Assembly (NCBI RefSeq): GCF_001494595.1
Contig: NZ_LN929908.1
Coordinates: 2,765,716 to 2,829,715, forward strand
Length of the DNA stretch: 64,000 nucleotides
Direction: 5' to 3'
Source of the DNA: Mycobacterium sp. M26
GTDB lineage: Bacteria > Actinomycetota > Actinomycetes > Mycobacteriales > Mycobacteriaceae
Shown: piece by piece, positions 49,831-58,757 of the stretch
How the letters are laid out: every line of letters starts with the position of its first letter
How positions within the stretch are numbered: position 1 is the stretch's first letter
Program-made: the position numbers and the translations under genes
The notes under the pieces: generated by a model
Database searches by the model: none
What the model was told of the DNA's origin: nothing
The model's input: the letters and a program-made list of their open reading frames with translations, nothing else

Positions 49831-50716
49831 GGGGCTTACCGGACCCGTCGGAGTTAGGTCGCGCCTGCGCGAGCAGACTGGGGATGACCTCGCCGAGTTC
49901 GGCTGGGTCCCAGCGGGCCTCGCGGCTGATGCCCGGGCCGGCCACCCATCCTTCGGCCACCGAGATCCCGCCACCCTTGACGTTGAACACCCGGCCGGTG
50001 ACCTCTGCCGCTTCGGGCGAGGCCAGCCAGACGACCAACGGTGAAATGTTGGCAGGCGATCCGGCGTCAAACCCGGTGCGCTCTTTGATCTCCGCCATCG
50101 CCGCGACGTAGGCATCCAGACCCTGTGTCATCTGGGTCAGCGCGCTGGGCGCGATCGCATTCACCGTGATGCCCAGCCGAGCCAACTCGTCGGCGAGGAT
50201 GACGGTGAACGCCGCAATCCCGGCTTTGGCTGTGCCGTAATTGGATTGGCCGACGTTACCGTATAGCCCCGAGGGCGAGGAGGTGTTCACGATCCGGGGG
50301 TTGTCGACAGGATCCCCGGCCTTGTGCCGTTCCCGCCAGTAGCTCACCGCGTGCTTGGTTGGGGCGAACGTCCCCCGCAGATGCACCTTGATGACGGCAT
50401 CCCACATGTCGATATCCATGTTGACGAACATCTTGTCGCGCAGGATGCCTGCGTTGTTCACCAGCACGTGCAGACCGCCGAACTCGTCCAGCGCGGTCTG
50501 GATCAGGCGACCTGCACCATCCCAGTCGGAAATGTCGTCGTTGTTCCCCACCGCCTGACCACCGGCCGCGACGATCTCGTCGACGACCCCTTGTGTCGGC
50601 CCCAGGTCGTTGACGACGACCTGGGCGCCCTGGCGGGCGAATTCCAACGCGTGTTCGCGGCCGATACCGCCGCCGGCACCGGTGACGACGACGACCCGTC
50701 CGTCATGCAGGCCCAT
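49823..50716 (-). CDS. SDR oxidoreductase, MFE-2/hydroxyacyl-CoA type
   Basis: A 297-residue SDR. TGAGGGIGREHALEFARQGA, NNAGILRD, Ser in TSSPSGLYG and Tyr/Lys in SNYGTAKAG are the signatures. The LRDKMF and extended C-terminus (FNVKGGGISVAEGW) resemble peroxisomal multifunctional-enzyme type-2 or 3-hydroxyacyl-CoA dehydrogenases. It likely oxidises the 3-hydroxyacyl-CoA made by the neighbouring crotonases. It overlaps the crotonase GTG downstream by 8 bases. Confidence 0.9.
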   Translation of the reverse strand: MGLHDGRVVVVTGAGGGIGREHALEFARQGAQVVVNDLGPTQGVVDEIVAAGGQAVGNNDDISDWDGAGRLIQTALDEFGGLHVLVNNAGILRDKMFVNMDIDMWDAVIKVHLRGTFAPTKHAVSYWRERHKAGDPVDNPRIVNTSSPSGLYGNVGQSNYGTAKAGIAAFTVILADELARLGITVNAIAPSALTQMTQGLDAYVAAMAEIKERTGFDAGSPANISPLVVWLASPEAAEVTGRVFNVKGGGISVAEGWVAGPGISREARWDPAELGEVIPSLLAQARPNSDGSGKPRA

Positions 50717-50739
50717 CTGATCCCCTTCCTCTGATGTCT

Positions 50740-51615
50740 CTAGCGAGGCGGTCCGAAGACCGCGCGGGCGTTGGCGCCCAGGTATCCGGTTCGGGACTCA
50801 CCCGTCAGCGCTAGCGCCGCACCCTCGGTCACCGTGCGATCGAACGGCAGGATCGGGTAGTCCGAGGCCCACATCAACTTGCGGGGGTTGCGCTTCTGGG
50901 CGAAGCGCAGGATGTCGTCGGGGATGTACTTGGGTGCCCACCCGGCGGTCATCGCGTACACGTTGGGATGTTTGATCAGCATCGCGACGGTTTCGGAGAT
51001 CCACGGGTCGCCGAGGTGGCTCATCACGATCTTCAGATCCGGAAACGCCAACGCGACTTCGTCGATGAGAATGGTGCGTTGCAGTTTGGCCGGTTTCATC
51101 GGGCCGGGGACGCCGACGTTGATCGACACCACCGCCCCCTCGTCACAGGCCGCGGTGTACAGCGGATAGGCCAGCTTGTCGTCGATGGCGATGCCGGTGA
51201 ACATCGGGATGATCCGTAAACATTTGATGCCGTACTCGCGCACCGCGATTCGGACATGGCGGGCCGCCTCGTAGGCCAGCCGCGGATCGATGCCCACCGA
51301 GGTGACGAATCGGCCCGGGTATTCGGCCTGGATCCCGGCGAGCCGTTCACAGGTCTCCCGTAACACCACCTCACCGGTTTTGGTGCCGTGCACGTACGGT
51401 GCGGTGATATCGCGGGGCGCCTTGGACAGCACGCCGCCGGCGATGCCGAGCCGATCCATCTCGGCGATCACGTCGGCCATCGTCTCGCCGCCTTCGTAGG
51501 CGGAGTTACCCCGCTTGAAGCGCGCCACCACCGACGGATCGGGAGTCACCTCACCGGGCAGGTACGGCAGATTGATCCAGGCATCGAAGATGTCCGGTGC
51601 GGCGTCTGTGGACAC
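50740..51615 (-). CDS. Amidohydrolase-2 family protein
   Basis: A 291-residue compact amidohydrolase, shorter than the two others in the window. It begins STDAAPDIFDAWINLPYLPG, where the normal N-terminal DxHxH metal motif is replaced by DAW, and ends KLMWASDYPILPFDRTVTEG with the acidic ASDYP. The VMSHLGDPW segment supplies a His. The start is GTG 51615 with TAGGAG 8 bases upstream; longer frames are not supported. Metal use may be reduced, as seen in decarboxylase-like members. Confidence 0.87.
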   Translation of the reverse strand: MSTDAAPDIFDAWINLPYLPGEVTPDPSVVARFKRGNSAYEGGETMADVIAEMDRLGIAGGVLSKAPRDITAPYVHGTKTGEVVLRETCERLAGIQAEYPGRFVTSVGIDPRLAYEAARHVRIAVREYGIKCLRIIPMFTGIAIDDKLAYPLYTAACDEGAVVSINVGVPGPMKPAKLQRTILIDEVALAFPDLKIVMSHLGDPWISETVAMLIKHPNVYAMTAGWAPKYIPDDILRFAQKRNPRKLMWASDYPILPFDRTVTEGAALALTGESRTGYLGANARAVFGPPR

Positions 51616-51626
51616 CTGCTGAACTC

Positions 51627-52418
51627 CTATCGGCCGATGTAGTGGGGAGGGCGCTTGTCGGTCATGGCGGCCAACGCCTCGGCGGCGTCCTCTGTGGCGG
51701 CCACCACGGCGAAATGCGACGAGATGAGATCCAGCGCGGTACGAAGGTCGGTGTTGGCCGACTGGTAGGTGGCCCGCTTGATCATCCGCACGGTAACCGG
51801 GGCTTGATCGGCGATCGAGCGGGCGAACCTCATGGTCTCGGCTTCGAGTTGTTCGGGCTCGGCCAGCCGATTGACCAGGCCGATCCGCAATGCCTCGTGA
51901 GCGTCGATGAAGTCGCCGGTCAGAAGGAGTTCGAGCGCCTTGGACGTGCCCACGATGCGGGGCAGGTAGTACGCCCCGCCGTCGCCTGGCGTCAGGCCCA
52001 CCTTGACGTAGCCCTCCGACACCCTGGCCGAGGTGGACATGATGCGAAGGTCGCACATCAGGGCCATGTCCAGTCCCGCCCCGACGGCCACCCCGTTGAT
52101 CGAGGCGATCACCGGTTTGTCAAGATCCGCCAGCGCAAGGGCCACCTGATGAATCTCGTCGTGCAATTGGCTCTTGCGCTGCAGCGGGGTCAGGTCGGGG
52201 TTGGCGTTCGATATCGACGACAGGTCGACACCGGAGCAGAATGCTTTGTCTCCCGTTCCGGTCAGCACGACGACCCGGACCGAATCGTCATTCTTGGCGT
52301 CCCGGATCAGCTGCGCCCAGCGGTGAATCATTGGGAATGTGAAGGCATTTCGCGCCTGCGGGCGGTTGAGCCGAATGGTCGCAACCCCATCCTGCACCGA
52401 CCACAACAGTTCCTCCAC
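51627..52418 (-). CDS. Enoyl-CoA hydratase/isomerase (crotonase)
   Basis: A 263-residue crotonase with typical landmarks: AFCSGVDLSSIS and INGVAVGAGLDMALMCDLRI, then VGLTPGDGGAYYLPRIVG. The second segment keeps the GDGGAYYLPR pattern with a plausible acidic residue. It is the first gene of the minus-strand group and divergent from the FadE at 52510. The promoter with the AATCAG palindrome lies between them. Confidence 0.92.
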   Translation of the reverse strand: MEELLWSVQDGVATIRLNRPQARNAFTFPMIHRWAQLIRDAKNDDSVRVVVLTGTGDKAFCSGVDLSSISNANPDLTPLQRKSQLHDEIHQVALALADLDKPVIASINGVAVGAGLDMALMCDLRIMSTSARVSEGYVKVGLTPGDGGAYYLPRIVGTSKALELLLTGDFIDAHEALRIGLVNRLAEPEQLEAETMRFARSIADQAPVTVRMIKRATYQSANTDLRTALDLISSHFAVVAATEDAAEALAAMTDKRPPHYIGR

Positions 52419-52479
52419 GGGGAACCTCCTTGCCGGCGGCGACGGGACGGCGAGACCGACCTGGACAGGGGCTCGCTTT

Positions 52480-52495
52480 AATCAGCTAACTGATT
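52480..52495. promoter_or_regulatory. AATCAG-CTAA-CTGATT operator in divergent promoter
   Basis: A perfect inverted repeat with 6-bp arms and a 4-base centre. It abuts the TACTAT -10 at 52497-52502, so a bound protein would block RNA polymerase at the FadE promoter. It sits between the divergent crotonase operon (start 52418) and FadE operon (start 52510), so one regulator could control both. Confidence 0.7.
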
Positions 52496-52496
52496 G

Positions 52497-52502
52497 TACT
52501 AT
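52497..52502 (+). promoter_or_regulatory. -10 of a leaderless FadE transcript
   Basis: TACTAT ends 7 bases before ATG 52510, so transcription should start at the A of the ATG. No ribosome-binding site precedes this ATG, which supports a leaderless mRNA. Confidence 0.55.
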
Positions 52503-52509
52503 ACGACAC

Positions 52510-53733
52510 ATGCCCGCTCCGATGGACAGCATTGCCTCGCTGCCGCTGTCGCCCGACGACCTCGAGTTCCGCGACGAGGTCCGCACGTGGCTCGACGAGC
52601 ACCTGGTGGGCGAGTTCGTCGGGACGGCCGACCGTGGTGGGCCCGATGACGACGACAACTGGGAGCTGCGCAGGGACTGGGAGCGCCAACTCGCCGCCGG
52701 CAACTGGCTGGGACTCTCGTGGCCGCGGGAGTACGGCGGCCGAGCGGCGACGATGACGCAGGAGATCATCTTCGCGATGGAATGCGCCGCCGCCCAGGCA
52801 CCGCCCAGGGCTGCCTTCCACGGCGAGACGCTGATGGCACCGACCGCGCTGGTCTACGGCACCGAAGAGCAGAAGCAACGGCTGCTGCCACCGATGGCTG
52901 CCTCCGAGGTGGTCTGGTGCCAGGGCTACTCCGAGCCCGGCGCCGGTTCAGACCTGGCCAATATCTCGACGCGCGCCCACCGCGACGGTGACGAGTGGGT
53001 GGTGTCCGGCCAGAAGATCTGGACTACCTTCGCCCAGCATGCGGATTGGATCTTCGCGATCGTGCGCACCGACGCCGGCTCGGTACGTCACGCCGGGTTG
53101 TCCTATCTACTGATCCCGCTGGACCAACCCGGCGTGGAGGTGGTGCCGATCCGCAGCATGCTCGGCGACAGCGGGTTCAACGAGGTGTTCTTTGACGAAG
53201 CCCGCACCTCGGTCGACAACATCCTGGGTGCCCAGGGTGACGGATGGAACGCCTCGATGACCACCCTGGGCCACGAGCGAGCCACTTCGGTGCTCAACTA
53301 TCAGTTCTCGTTCGGCCGGGAGATGAACCAGCTTCGCGCCCTGGCCAAGCGCCGCGGCGCCGTGGAAGACCCGATCATTCGCCACCAGTTGGTGGACTCG
53401 TTCATCGGCCTGGAGATCATGGCCTACAACAACATGAGAACCCTGTCGGCGGCGCTACGGGACGGCAAGTTCGGCCCGGAGGCGTCGCTCGGCAAGTACT
53501 ACTGGTCACGGTGGCACAAGGAATTCACCGAGATCGCGATGGACATCCTGGGTCCCGATGCGCTACTGGGCACCGAGTGGACAACCGGACCCGACACCGA
53601 GTCCGAGGCGGTACGGCGCGGGTTCATCCGGGCCCGCGCCGAGACGATCTACGCAGGCACCAGTGAGATCCAGAAGAACATCATCAGCGAACGTGTCCTC
53701 GGGCTGCCCCGAGAGCCGAAAGTCACCGCGTGA
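52510..53733 (+). CDS. Acyl-CoA dehydrogenase
   Basis: A 407-residue FadE. FAD segment WCQGYSEPGAGSDLANIST, catalytic-Glu helix LGHERATSVLNY, and C-terminal TIYAGTSEIQKNI are complete. The first ATG (52510) is chosen since the -10 position predicts a leaderless transcript there; ATG 52522 is an alternative. It overlaps the CoA-transferase by 4 bases (GTGA) and so heads an operon FadE-CaiB-unknown-ligase. A beta-type partner is not adjacent. Confidence 0.93.
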   Translation: MPAPMDSIASLPLSPDDLEFRDEVRTWLDEHLVGEFVGTADRGGPDDDDNWELRRDWERQLAAGNWLGLSWPREYGGRAATMTQEIIFAMECAAAQAPPRAAFHGETLMAPTALVYGTEEQKQRLLPPMAASEVVWCQGYSEPGAGSDLANISTRAHRDGDEWVVSGQKIWTTFAQHADWIFAIVRTDAGSVRHAGLSYLLIPLDQPGVEVVPIRSMLGDSGFNEVFFDEARTSVDNILGAQGDGWNASMTTLGHERATSVLNYQFSFGREMNQLRALAKRRGAVEDPIIRHQLVDSFIGLEIMAYNNMRTLSAALRDGKFGPEASLGKYYWSRWHKEFTEIAMDILGPDALLGTEWTTGPDTESEAVRRGFIRARAETIYAGTSEIQKNIISERVLGLPREPKVTA

Positions 53734-54947
53734 GCGGCCCGCTCACCGGTGTCCGGGTGCTCGATCTGAGCCGAATCCTGGCTGCTCCCCTAGCTTCTCA
53801 GTTGCTCGGCGATATGGGCGCAGATGTCATCAAGGTGGAGCGCCCCGGCGCCGGGGACGATGCGCGTCAGTACGGCCCACCTTTTCTCGGCGACCCCGGC
53901 AACAACCAATCTGGCTTCTACCTGAGCGCCAACCGCAACAAGCGGTCGATCACTATTGACCATGCCACCACCGAAGGGGCGGCGGTCATCGCCGAATTGG
54001 CGGCCCGATCCGACGTTCTCATCGAGAACTTCCGCAGTGGTGTGCTGGCCAAGTACGGCCTGGACGAGAAGAGCCTGCGGGCCGCCAACCCCAGGCTGGT
54101 GTACTGCTCGGTGACCGGCTTCGGCCAGGACGGCCCGTACGCGATGCGGGCCGGCTATGACGGCGTATTCCAGGCGATGAGCGGGATGATGAGCGTTTCG
54201 GGCCTGCCAGACGGAGAGCCGGGCGCAGGCCCGATGAAAGTCGGGGTGTCCATGGTCGACGTCCTGACCGGACTGTATGCCGCCTCGGCGATCCTGGCCG
54301 CGCTGCACCACCGTGACACCGTCAGCGGCCGTGGCCAGTACATCGACCTGGCACTTCTGGACTGCGGGCTGGCCTCGCTGTCGCACTACGCCCAGAACTA
54401 CCTGATCTCCGGTGTCGCCGCACCGCGACGGGGCAACGGTGGCTTCGGCGGGATTCCCTCGCAGGCCTTCCGGTGCGCCGATGCCGAGATCTTCGTGGTC
54501 GCTTCGACACCGAAGCAGTGGGCTGGCCTCAGCGCCGCGCTGGGCCGCCCAGAACTGGCCGACGATCCCCGATTCGCCACTGTTTCGGCGCGGATCGCCA
54601 ACCGCGACCTGGTGCTGGAAACCCTCGACGAGATCTTCGCCCGCCACGACGCGCAGTACTGGGTGCGCCGCCTGGAGGAGGCCGACGTCCCGGTCAGCCC
54701 GGTCAACACGATGGATGGTGTCTTCGCCAATCCCCAGATTCGGCATCGCACCATGCGCTGGCACGTGAACGCCGCCGACGGGGAGCCGCTGGACCTACTC
54801 GCCAATCCGATCCGTTACTCCGACACACCGATCGACTCGTACACACCGCCGCCCCGACTCGGGCAGCACACCGACGAAGTGCTCGAAACCGTGCTGGGCA
54901 AGTCCGAAGCCGAAATCGAACTGCTGCGGAAGGCACACGCGATATGA
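53730..54947 (+). CDS. CaiB/BaiF class III CoA-transferase
   Basis: A 405-residue family III CoA-transferase. N-terminal GVRVLDLSRILAAPLASQLLGDMGADVIKVE, NFRSGVLAKYGLD, and the catalytic-Asp region VSMVDVLTGLYA are visible, with the CoA-binding RRGNGGFGG segment. GTG start overlaps the FadE stop; ATGA links it to the next gene. It could transfer CoA to or from the pathway acid, serving as alternative to the ligases. Confidence 0.94.
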   Translation: MSGPLTGVRVLDLSRILAAPLASQLLGDMGADVIKVERPGAGDDARQYGPPFLGDPGNNQSGFYLSANRNKRSITIDHATTEGAAVIAELAARSDVLIENFRSGVLAKYGLDEKSLRAANPRLVYCSVTGFGQDGPYAMRAGYDGVFQAMSGMMSVSGLPDGEPGAGPMKVGVSMVDVLTGLYAASAILAALHHRDTVSGRGQYIDLALLDCGLASLSHYAQNYLISGVAAPRRGNGGFGGIPSQAFRCADAEIFVVASTPKQWAGLSAALGRPELADDPRFATVSARIANRDLVLETLDEIFARHDAQYWVRRLEEADVPVSPVNTMDGVFANPQIRHRTMRWHVNAADGEPLDLLANPIRYSDTPIDSYTPPPRLGQHTDEVLETVLGKSEAEIELLRKAHAI

Positions 54948-54970
54948 CCCACCTCCAGGAAGGACCATCG

Positions 54971-56005
54971 ATGGTCAGCACCAAGTTCCCCGATACCCGC
55001 AGCGCAACAGGGACATTTGACCACACGGCCATCGCCTCCGGACGCCGCTTCGACGCCCGCGAATTCGTCGAGAACACACCGGTTCTGGGCCTCGAGCGCG
55101 AGGCGGGCTACATCTGGGGGACGCTACGCGACGATGAGGGCACCCTATACAGCACGATGCGTCGGATCGCCGCAACCCCACCGGAAGCGACCGCGGACGG
55201 CCGGCAATCACTGGGTGGCAAGCACATCGTCGTCTCGAGCGGAACCGGTGAGCCCGGTCTGCACTTGCGCCGCGAGCCACGCGGCGCCGTCGACAGCGCC
55301 CACATCAGCGCGACCCTGACCGACGAGGACACCGTCACCTACGCGTCGGCGCCGGGCGTCGACGGTAGGCCGATGCGACTGAGGTTCAGCGAGGATGATT
55401 TCTCCTACAGCGAAGCCGATGTCCTGGAAGCCAGCGGATACATGGTGGCACCGCCGCTGCAATGGTTCCTGCCTGGTCGCGACGCCGCATTGCTCTACAT
55501 CACCCAGACCTTTCTGGTCGACGGCATCATCGCAGGCCGCCCGATGCGGGGATTCCTCTTTTGGGAGGAAGCATGGATGTATCCCGGCGGACGGCTGTAC
55601 CGGGACAAGGATCCGCTACACGACGCGGAATACCTCACGTGGTACTCGTGGGCCAATCACTACGACGATGGCAGCTGCGAGATCGGCCACTTCCTGTTCG
55701 GCCAGCAGAACTACCACGTCGGCGTGACCGCGCACAGCGATGGCACCGTCACCTCGGCCCGCCAAATGGACGCCGTGATCACCCGCGCACCCGACGGGCA
55801 CTGGCATGACGGGATTTCCTACGAGCTCGACGGTGTGCGCTGGGTCTGTGAACCCGACCCCGAGGGCCATATGCGGGGCCTGGGCCCGATGCCGAATCCC
55901 CAGCAGGAAGGCAGAATTCACCGCGTCGATGACCTGCGCGTCCCTGATGTGTGGATGGCTTGGGGTGAGACCGTCCCCGGCAACGGCAATGCCAGGCGGC
56001 GGTAG
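54971..56005 (+). CDS. Conserved protein of unknown function
   Basis: A 344-residue protein I do not recognise. It has no signal peptide or transmembrane helix. Sequence features are aromatic-rich segments such as YMVAPPLQWFLPGRDAALLY, WEEAWMYPGG and WYSWANHYDDG, giving a beta-rich impression somewhat like AttH/carotenoid-hydratase (lipocalin-like) or DUF7064-type proteins. Start ATG 54971 has AGGAAGGA 7 bases upstream; ATG 54944, which overlaps the CoA-transferase stop, is an alternative. It lies between a CoA-transferase and a ligase and is likely a pathway enzyme or binding protein. Confidence 0.7.
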   Translation: MVSTKFPDTRSATGTFDHTAIASGRRFDAREFVENTPVLGLEREAGYIWGTLRDDEGTLYSTMRRIAATPPEATADGRQSLGGKHIVVSSGTGEPGLHLRREPRGAVDSAHISATLTDEDTVTYASAPGVDGRPMRLRFSEDDFSYSEADVLEASGYMVAPPLQWFLPGRDAALLYITQTFLVDGIIAGRPMRGFLFWEEAWMYPGGRLYRDKDPLHDAEYLTWYSWANHYDDGSCEIGHFLFGQQNYHVGVTAHSDGTVTSARQMDAVITRAPDGHWHDGISYELDGVRWVCEPDPEGHMRGLGPMPNPQQEGRIHRVDDLRVPDVWMAWGETVPGNGNARRR

Positions 56006-56014
56006 CCTGCGCTC

Positions 56015-57451
56015 ATGATCAGCAGGCCGGTCGACGGTTATGCCGGCTATCTCACGCGGGCTGCCGCCCGCTGGCCGGCCAGGGTCGCCTTGCGATTCGA
56101 GGGCGCCACGTGGACCTACGCCGACCTGGATTCCACGGCGTCTGTGGCAGCGCGGCGCCTAGCGGCCGCGGGGATCACCACCGGGACCCGGGTACTGCTG
56201 CTGGTCGAGAACTGCCCGGAATACTTGATCGCGCAGTTCGCTCTTGCTCGGCTTGGGGCCGTCTTCGTCACCCCCAACCCGTATTGGACCGACACCGAGG
56301 TAAGCCATGCCATCGGCGCATCGGGGGCCACGGCAGCGATCCACACACCACGCTTCGACTCGGCGGTATCGGGGTTGGACGTCACGATCCCAGTCGACAC
56401 GCTCGTCGACGATATGCCGCCTGCAAGCACGGAACACGCTGCGCAACAAGATGATCAGCCCAGCTACATCCCGTTCTCCTCAGGAACCACCGGTATGCCC
56501 AAAGGCGTGGTGCACACCGTCGGCAGTCTGTGCGGCGCAGTGGAGCAACTGCGCCATCACCTGGCCCTCACCGACCGGGACCGGCTACAGATATCGCTGC
56601 CGCTATGCCACATCTTCGGAACCACGATGAGCGGAGCAGCGATCAGTGTGGGCGCCGAGATGACCCTGTTCCGGCGCTTCGACCTCGACCGTGCACTCGC
56701 TCACATCCGCCAGGCGGGTGTGACAATCTGGCCGCTGGCCGGAGCCGTCGCCCACCAACTGGCCGAACGGACCGATCTACGTCCGGAGGACTTCACGTCG
56801 TTATGTTTCTTCATGTGGGGCGGTAGTGCCGTCCCGACCGCACTGGCCGACCAGATCACCGTCCGGACGGGGGTGCGGTTCCTGTGCTCCTACGGCATGA
56901 CCGAGGCCATGACGGTCGCCTTCAATCCGGTCGACGAGCCCGCGCAGTGGCGACTGGACTCCCCTGGTTACCCCACCCTGGGCACCCAGCTGCGGCTGGC
57001 GGACAACGGTGAACTCGAAGTCCGTGGACCCAGCGTGGCCAGCGGGTACGCCTCGGGTGAGTCATCGGCTTTTGGCGCCGATGGTTGGTTTCGCACCGGT
57101 GATGTCGCCGCCATCGATGACGACGGCCGAGTCCGAATCATCGACCGCGCCAAGGACATGCTCAAGGTGTCCGGATTCCAGGTGGCACCGGTCGAGGTCG
57201 AGCAGGCGCTCATGGAGCATCCCGGCGTGATCGATGCCGCCGTCGTGGGTCGCAGTGACGAACGCGCCGGCGAGATACCGGTGGCGTTCGTCGTGAGCTC
57301 CGACCCGGCCCTGACGTCGACCACGTTGGACGGCTGGCTCGCCGGGCGGCTGGCCACCTATAAGCGGCCCCGGGAGTACCGATTCGTCGAGTCACTACCC
57401 CGCACCCCGGGTGGCAAGATTCGCCGCGCCGAGTTGCGCCCCCCCGGTTGA
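56015..57451 (+). CDS. Acyl-CoA ligase (AMP-binding)
   Basis: A 478-residue AMP-forming acyl-CoA ligase with all canonical motifs, unlike the one at 23282. P-loop FSSGTTGMPKGVVH at about residues 152-165, the RTGDV segment, KDMLKVSGFQVAPVEVEQ, and the catalytic lysine GGKIRRAEL near the end. It would activate a carboxylic acid with CoA. It is 9 bp after the unknown gene and ends 4 bp before the convergent thiolase. Confidence 0.94.
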   Translation: MISRPVDGYAGYLTRAAARWPARVALRFEGATWTYADLDSTASVAARRLAAAGITTGTRVLLLVENCPEYLIAQFALARLGAVFVTPNPYWTDTEVSHAIGASGATAAIHTPRFDSAVSGLDVTIPVDTLVDDMPPASTEHAAQQDDQPSYIPFSSGTTGMPKGVVHTVGSLCGAVEQLRHHLALTDRDRLQISLPLCHIFGTTMSGAAISVGAEMTLFRRFDLDRALAHIRQAGVTIWPLAGAVAHQLAERTDLRPEDFTSLCFFMWGGSAVPTALADQITVRTGVRFLCSYGMTEAMTVAFNPVDEPAQWRLDSPGYPTLGTQLRLADNGELEVRGPSVASGYASGESSAFGADGWFRTGDVAAIDDDGRVRIIDRAKDMLKVSGFQVAPVEVEQALMEHPGVIDAAVVGRSDERAGEIPVAFVVSSDPALTSTTLDGWLAGRLATYKRPREYRFVESLPRTPGGKIRRAELRPPG

Positions 57452-57455
57452 TCGA

Positions 57456-58631
57456 TCAGCCGATGCGTTCGTAGATCGTGGCATTGGCGGTGCCGCCGCC
57501 CTCGCACATCGTCTGCAATCCGTAGCGAGCGCCAGTGCGGTGTAGGTGATGGATCAGCGTGGTAGCCAACCGCGCGCCGGACGCACCCAATGGATGCCCG
57601 AGGGCAATGGCCCCGCCCACCGGGTTCACTCGGTCCCGGTTCACCCCGGTCGCGGCCTGCCACGCCAACGGTACCGACGCGAACGCCTCGTTCACTTCGA
57701 AGAATTCGATGTCGTCGATGGCGAGCCCGGATCTCTTCAGCGCCAACGCGGTAGCGGGGATCGGACCGGTCAGCATCTTGACCGGGTCGTCGCCGGTGAC
57801 AACCGCAGTATGGATCCGGGCCAGGGGGGTCATGCCGAGTTCGGCTGCACGTTCGGAGGTGGTGATCAGCACGGCGGCGGCGCCGTCGGAGATCTGCGAG
57901 GCGTTGCCTGCAGTGATGACACCGCCATCGAGGAAGGGTGTCTTCAGCACGGCCAGTTTCTCGATCGTCGAACCGCGCCGGATTCCCTCGTCGACCCGCA
58001 CCTCACCAGACCCCGTCTGAATCGTGAGGATCTCGTCGAGGAACAGACCGTCGTCCTCCGCCGACCCGGCCCGCTCGTGGGACTCGATGGAGTACTCATC
58101 GAGTTGGGTGCGGCTCAGGCCGTACAACGACGCAATCAGCTCGGCGCCGGCGCCCTGGTTGAATCGTCCGTTGAAACCGGGGGCTTCGGCCAGAACGTGG
58201 TGGTAGCGCGCCACCGCCGGACCACCCATGTCCCCGGTGCCGGGTACCGATGCGGCTCCCATCGGCACCGCCGACATCATCTCTACGCCGCCGGCCACGA
58301 TGATGTCGGCCTGCCCGGAGATTACTGCCGCGGCAGCCGTCGAGATGGCCTGTTGGGAGGAGCCGCACTGCCGGTCGACGGTGAAGCCGGGCACTGACTC
58401 CGGCCAGCCCGCGCCGAGCACCGCCATGCGGCCGATATTGCCGGACTGCTGGCCGATGCTGATCACGTTGCCCCAGTGCACATCGTCGACAACGACGGGG
58501 TCCACACCCGCGCGGCGCACCAGTTCGTTGAGGACCGCTGCCGACAGTTCCACCGCATGGGTACCTGCCAGCCCACCGTTCCGTTTGCCAATCGGCGACC
58601 GAACAGCCGCAGTGATCACGGCATCACGCAT
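57456..58631 (-). CDS. Acetyl-CoA acetyltransferase (thiolase)
   Basis: A 391-residue degradative thiolase. Nucleophile Cys in DRQCGSSQQA at about residue 90, catalytic His in GGAIALGHPLGASGAR, and general base Cys in CEGGGTANA. It cleaves 3-ketoacyl-CoA to acetyl-CoA or propionyl-CoA and a shortened acyl-CoA. ATG 58631 is chosen because the protein then starts RDAVITAAVRSPIG, the family pattern, with GAGG upstream. Confidence 0.95.
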   Translation of the reverse strand: MRDAVITAAVRSPIGKRNGGLAGTHAVELSAAVLNELVRRAGVDPVVVDDVHWGNVISIGQQSGNIGRMAVLGAGWPESVPGFTVDRQCGSSQQAISTAAAAVISGQADIIVAGGVEMMSAVPMGAASVPGTGDMGGPAVARYHHVLAEAPGFNGRFNQGAGAELIASLYGLSRTQLDEYSIESHERAGSAEDDGLFLDEILTIQTGSGEVRVDEGIRRGSTIEKLAVLKTPFLDGGVITAGNASQISDGAAAVLITTSERAAELGMTPLARIHTAVVTGDDPVKMLTGPIPATALALKRSGLAIDDIEFFEVNEAFASVPLAWQAATGVNRDRVNPVGGAIALGHPLGASGARLATTLIHHLHRTGARYGLQTMCEGGGTANATIYERIG

Positions 58632-58682
58632 GCTCCACCTCATCCTCGATACAAGACCGGTCACAAACCTCGTCGCTAATCC

Positions 58683-58697
58683 GCTTAATATATAAGC
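58683..58697. promoter_or_regulatory. GCTTA-ATATA-TAAGC palindrome in divergent promoter
   Basis: A 15-base inverted repeat with perfect 5-bp arms and an AT-only centre, between the thiolase (start 58631) and FadE (start 58758). TATATT-like -10 elements overlap it. A good operator candidate for a regulator of both genes. Confidence 0.6.
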
Positions 58698-58757
58698 TAT
58701 ATTGATTGAATCCGATCTGGTCCGCCTGAACTGTCACGAAGGGCTGTTGGTGATCCG

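Noticed and set aside
51597..52481. 294-aa plus-strand frame over the crotonase at 51627
   Set aside because: The crotonase on the minus strand has clear motifs; this frame has none and lacks a ribosome-binding site.
15027..58757. KstR-type operators (TnnAACnnGTTnnA)
   Set aside because: I looked at the main promoter gaps and found no convincing match, so direct control by the cholesterol regulator KstR is not supported.
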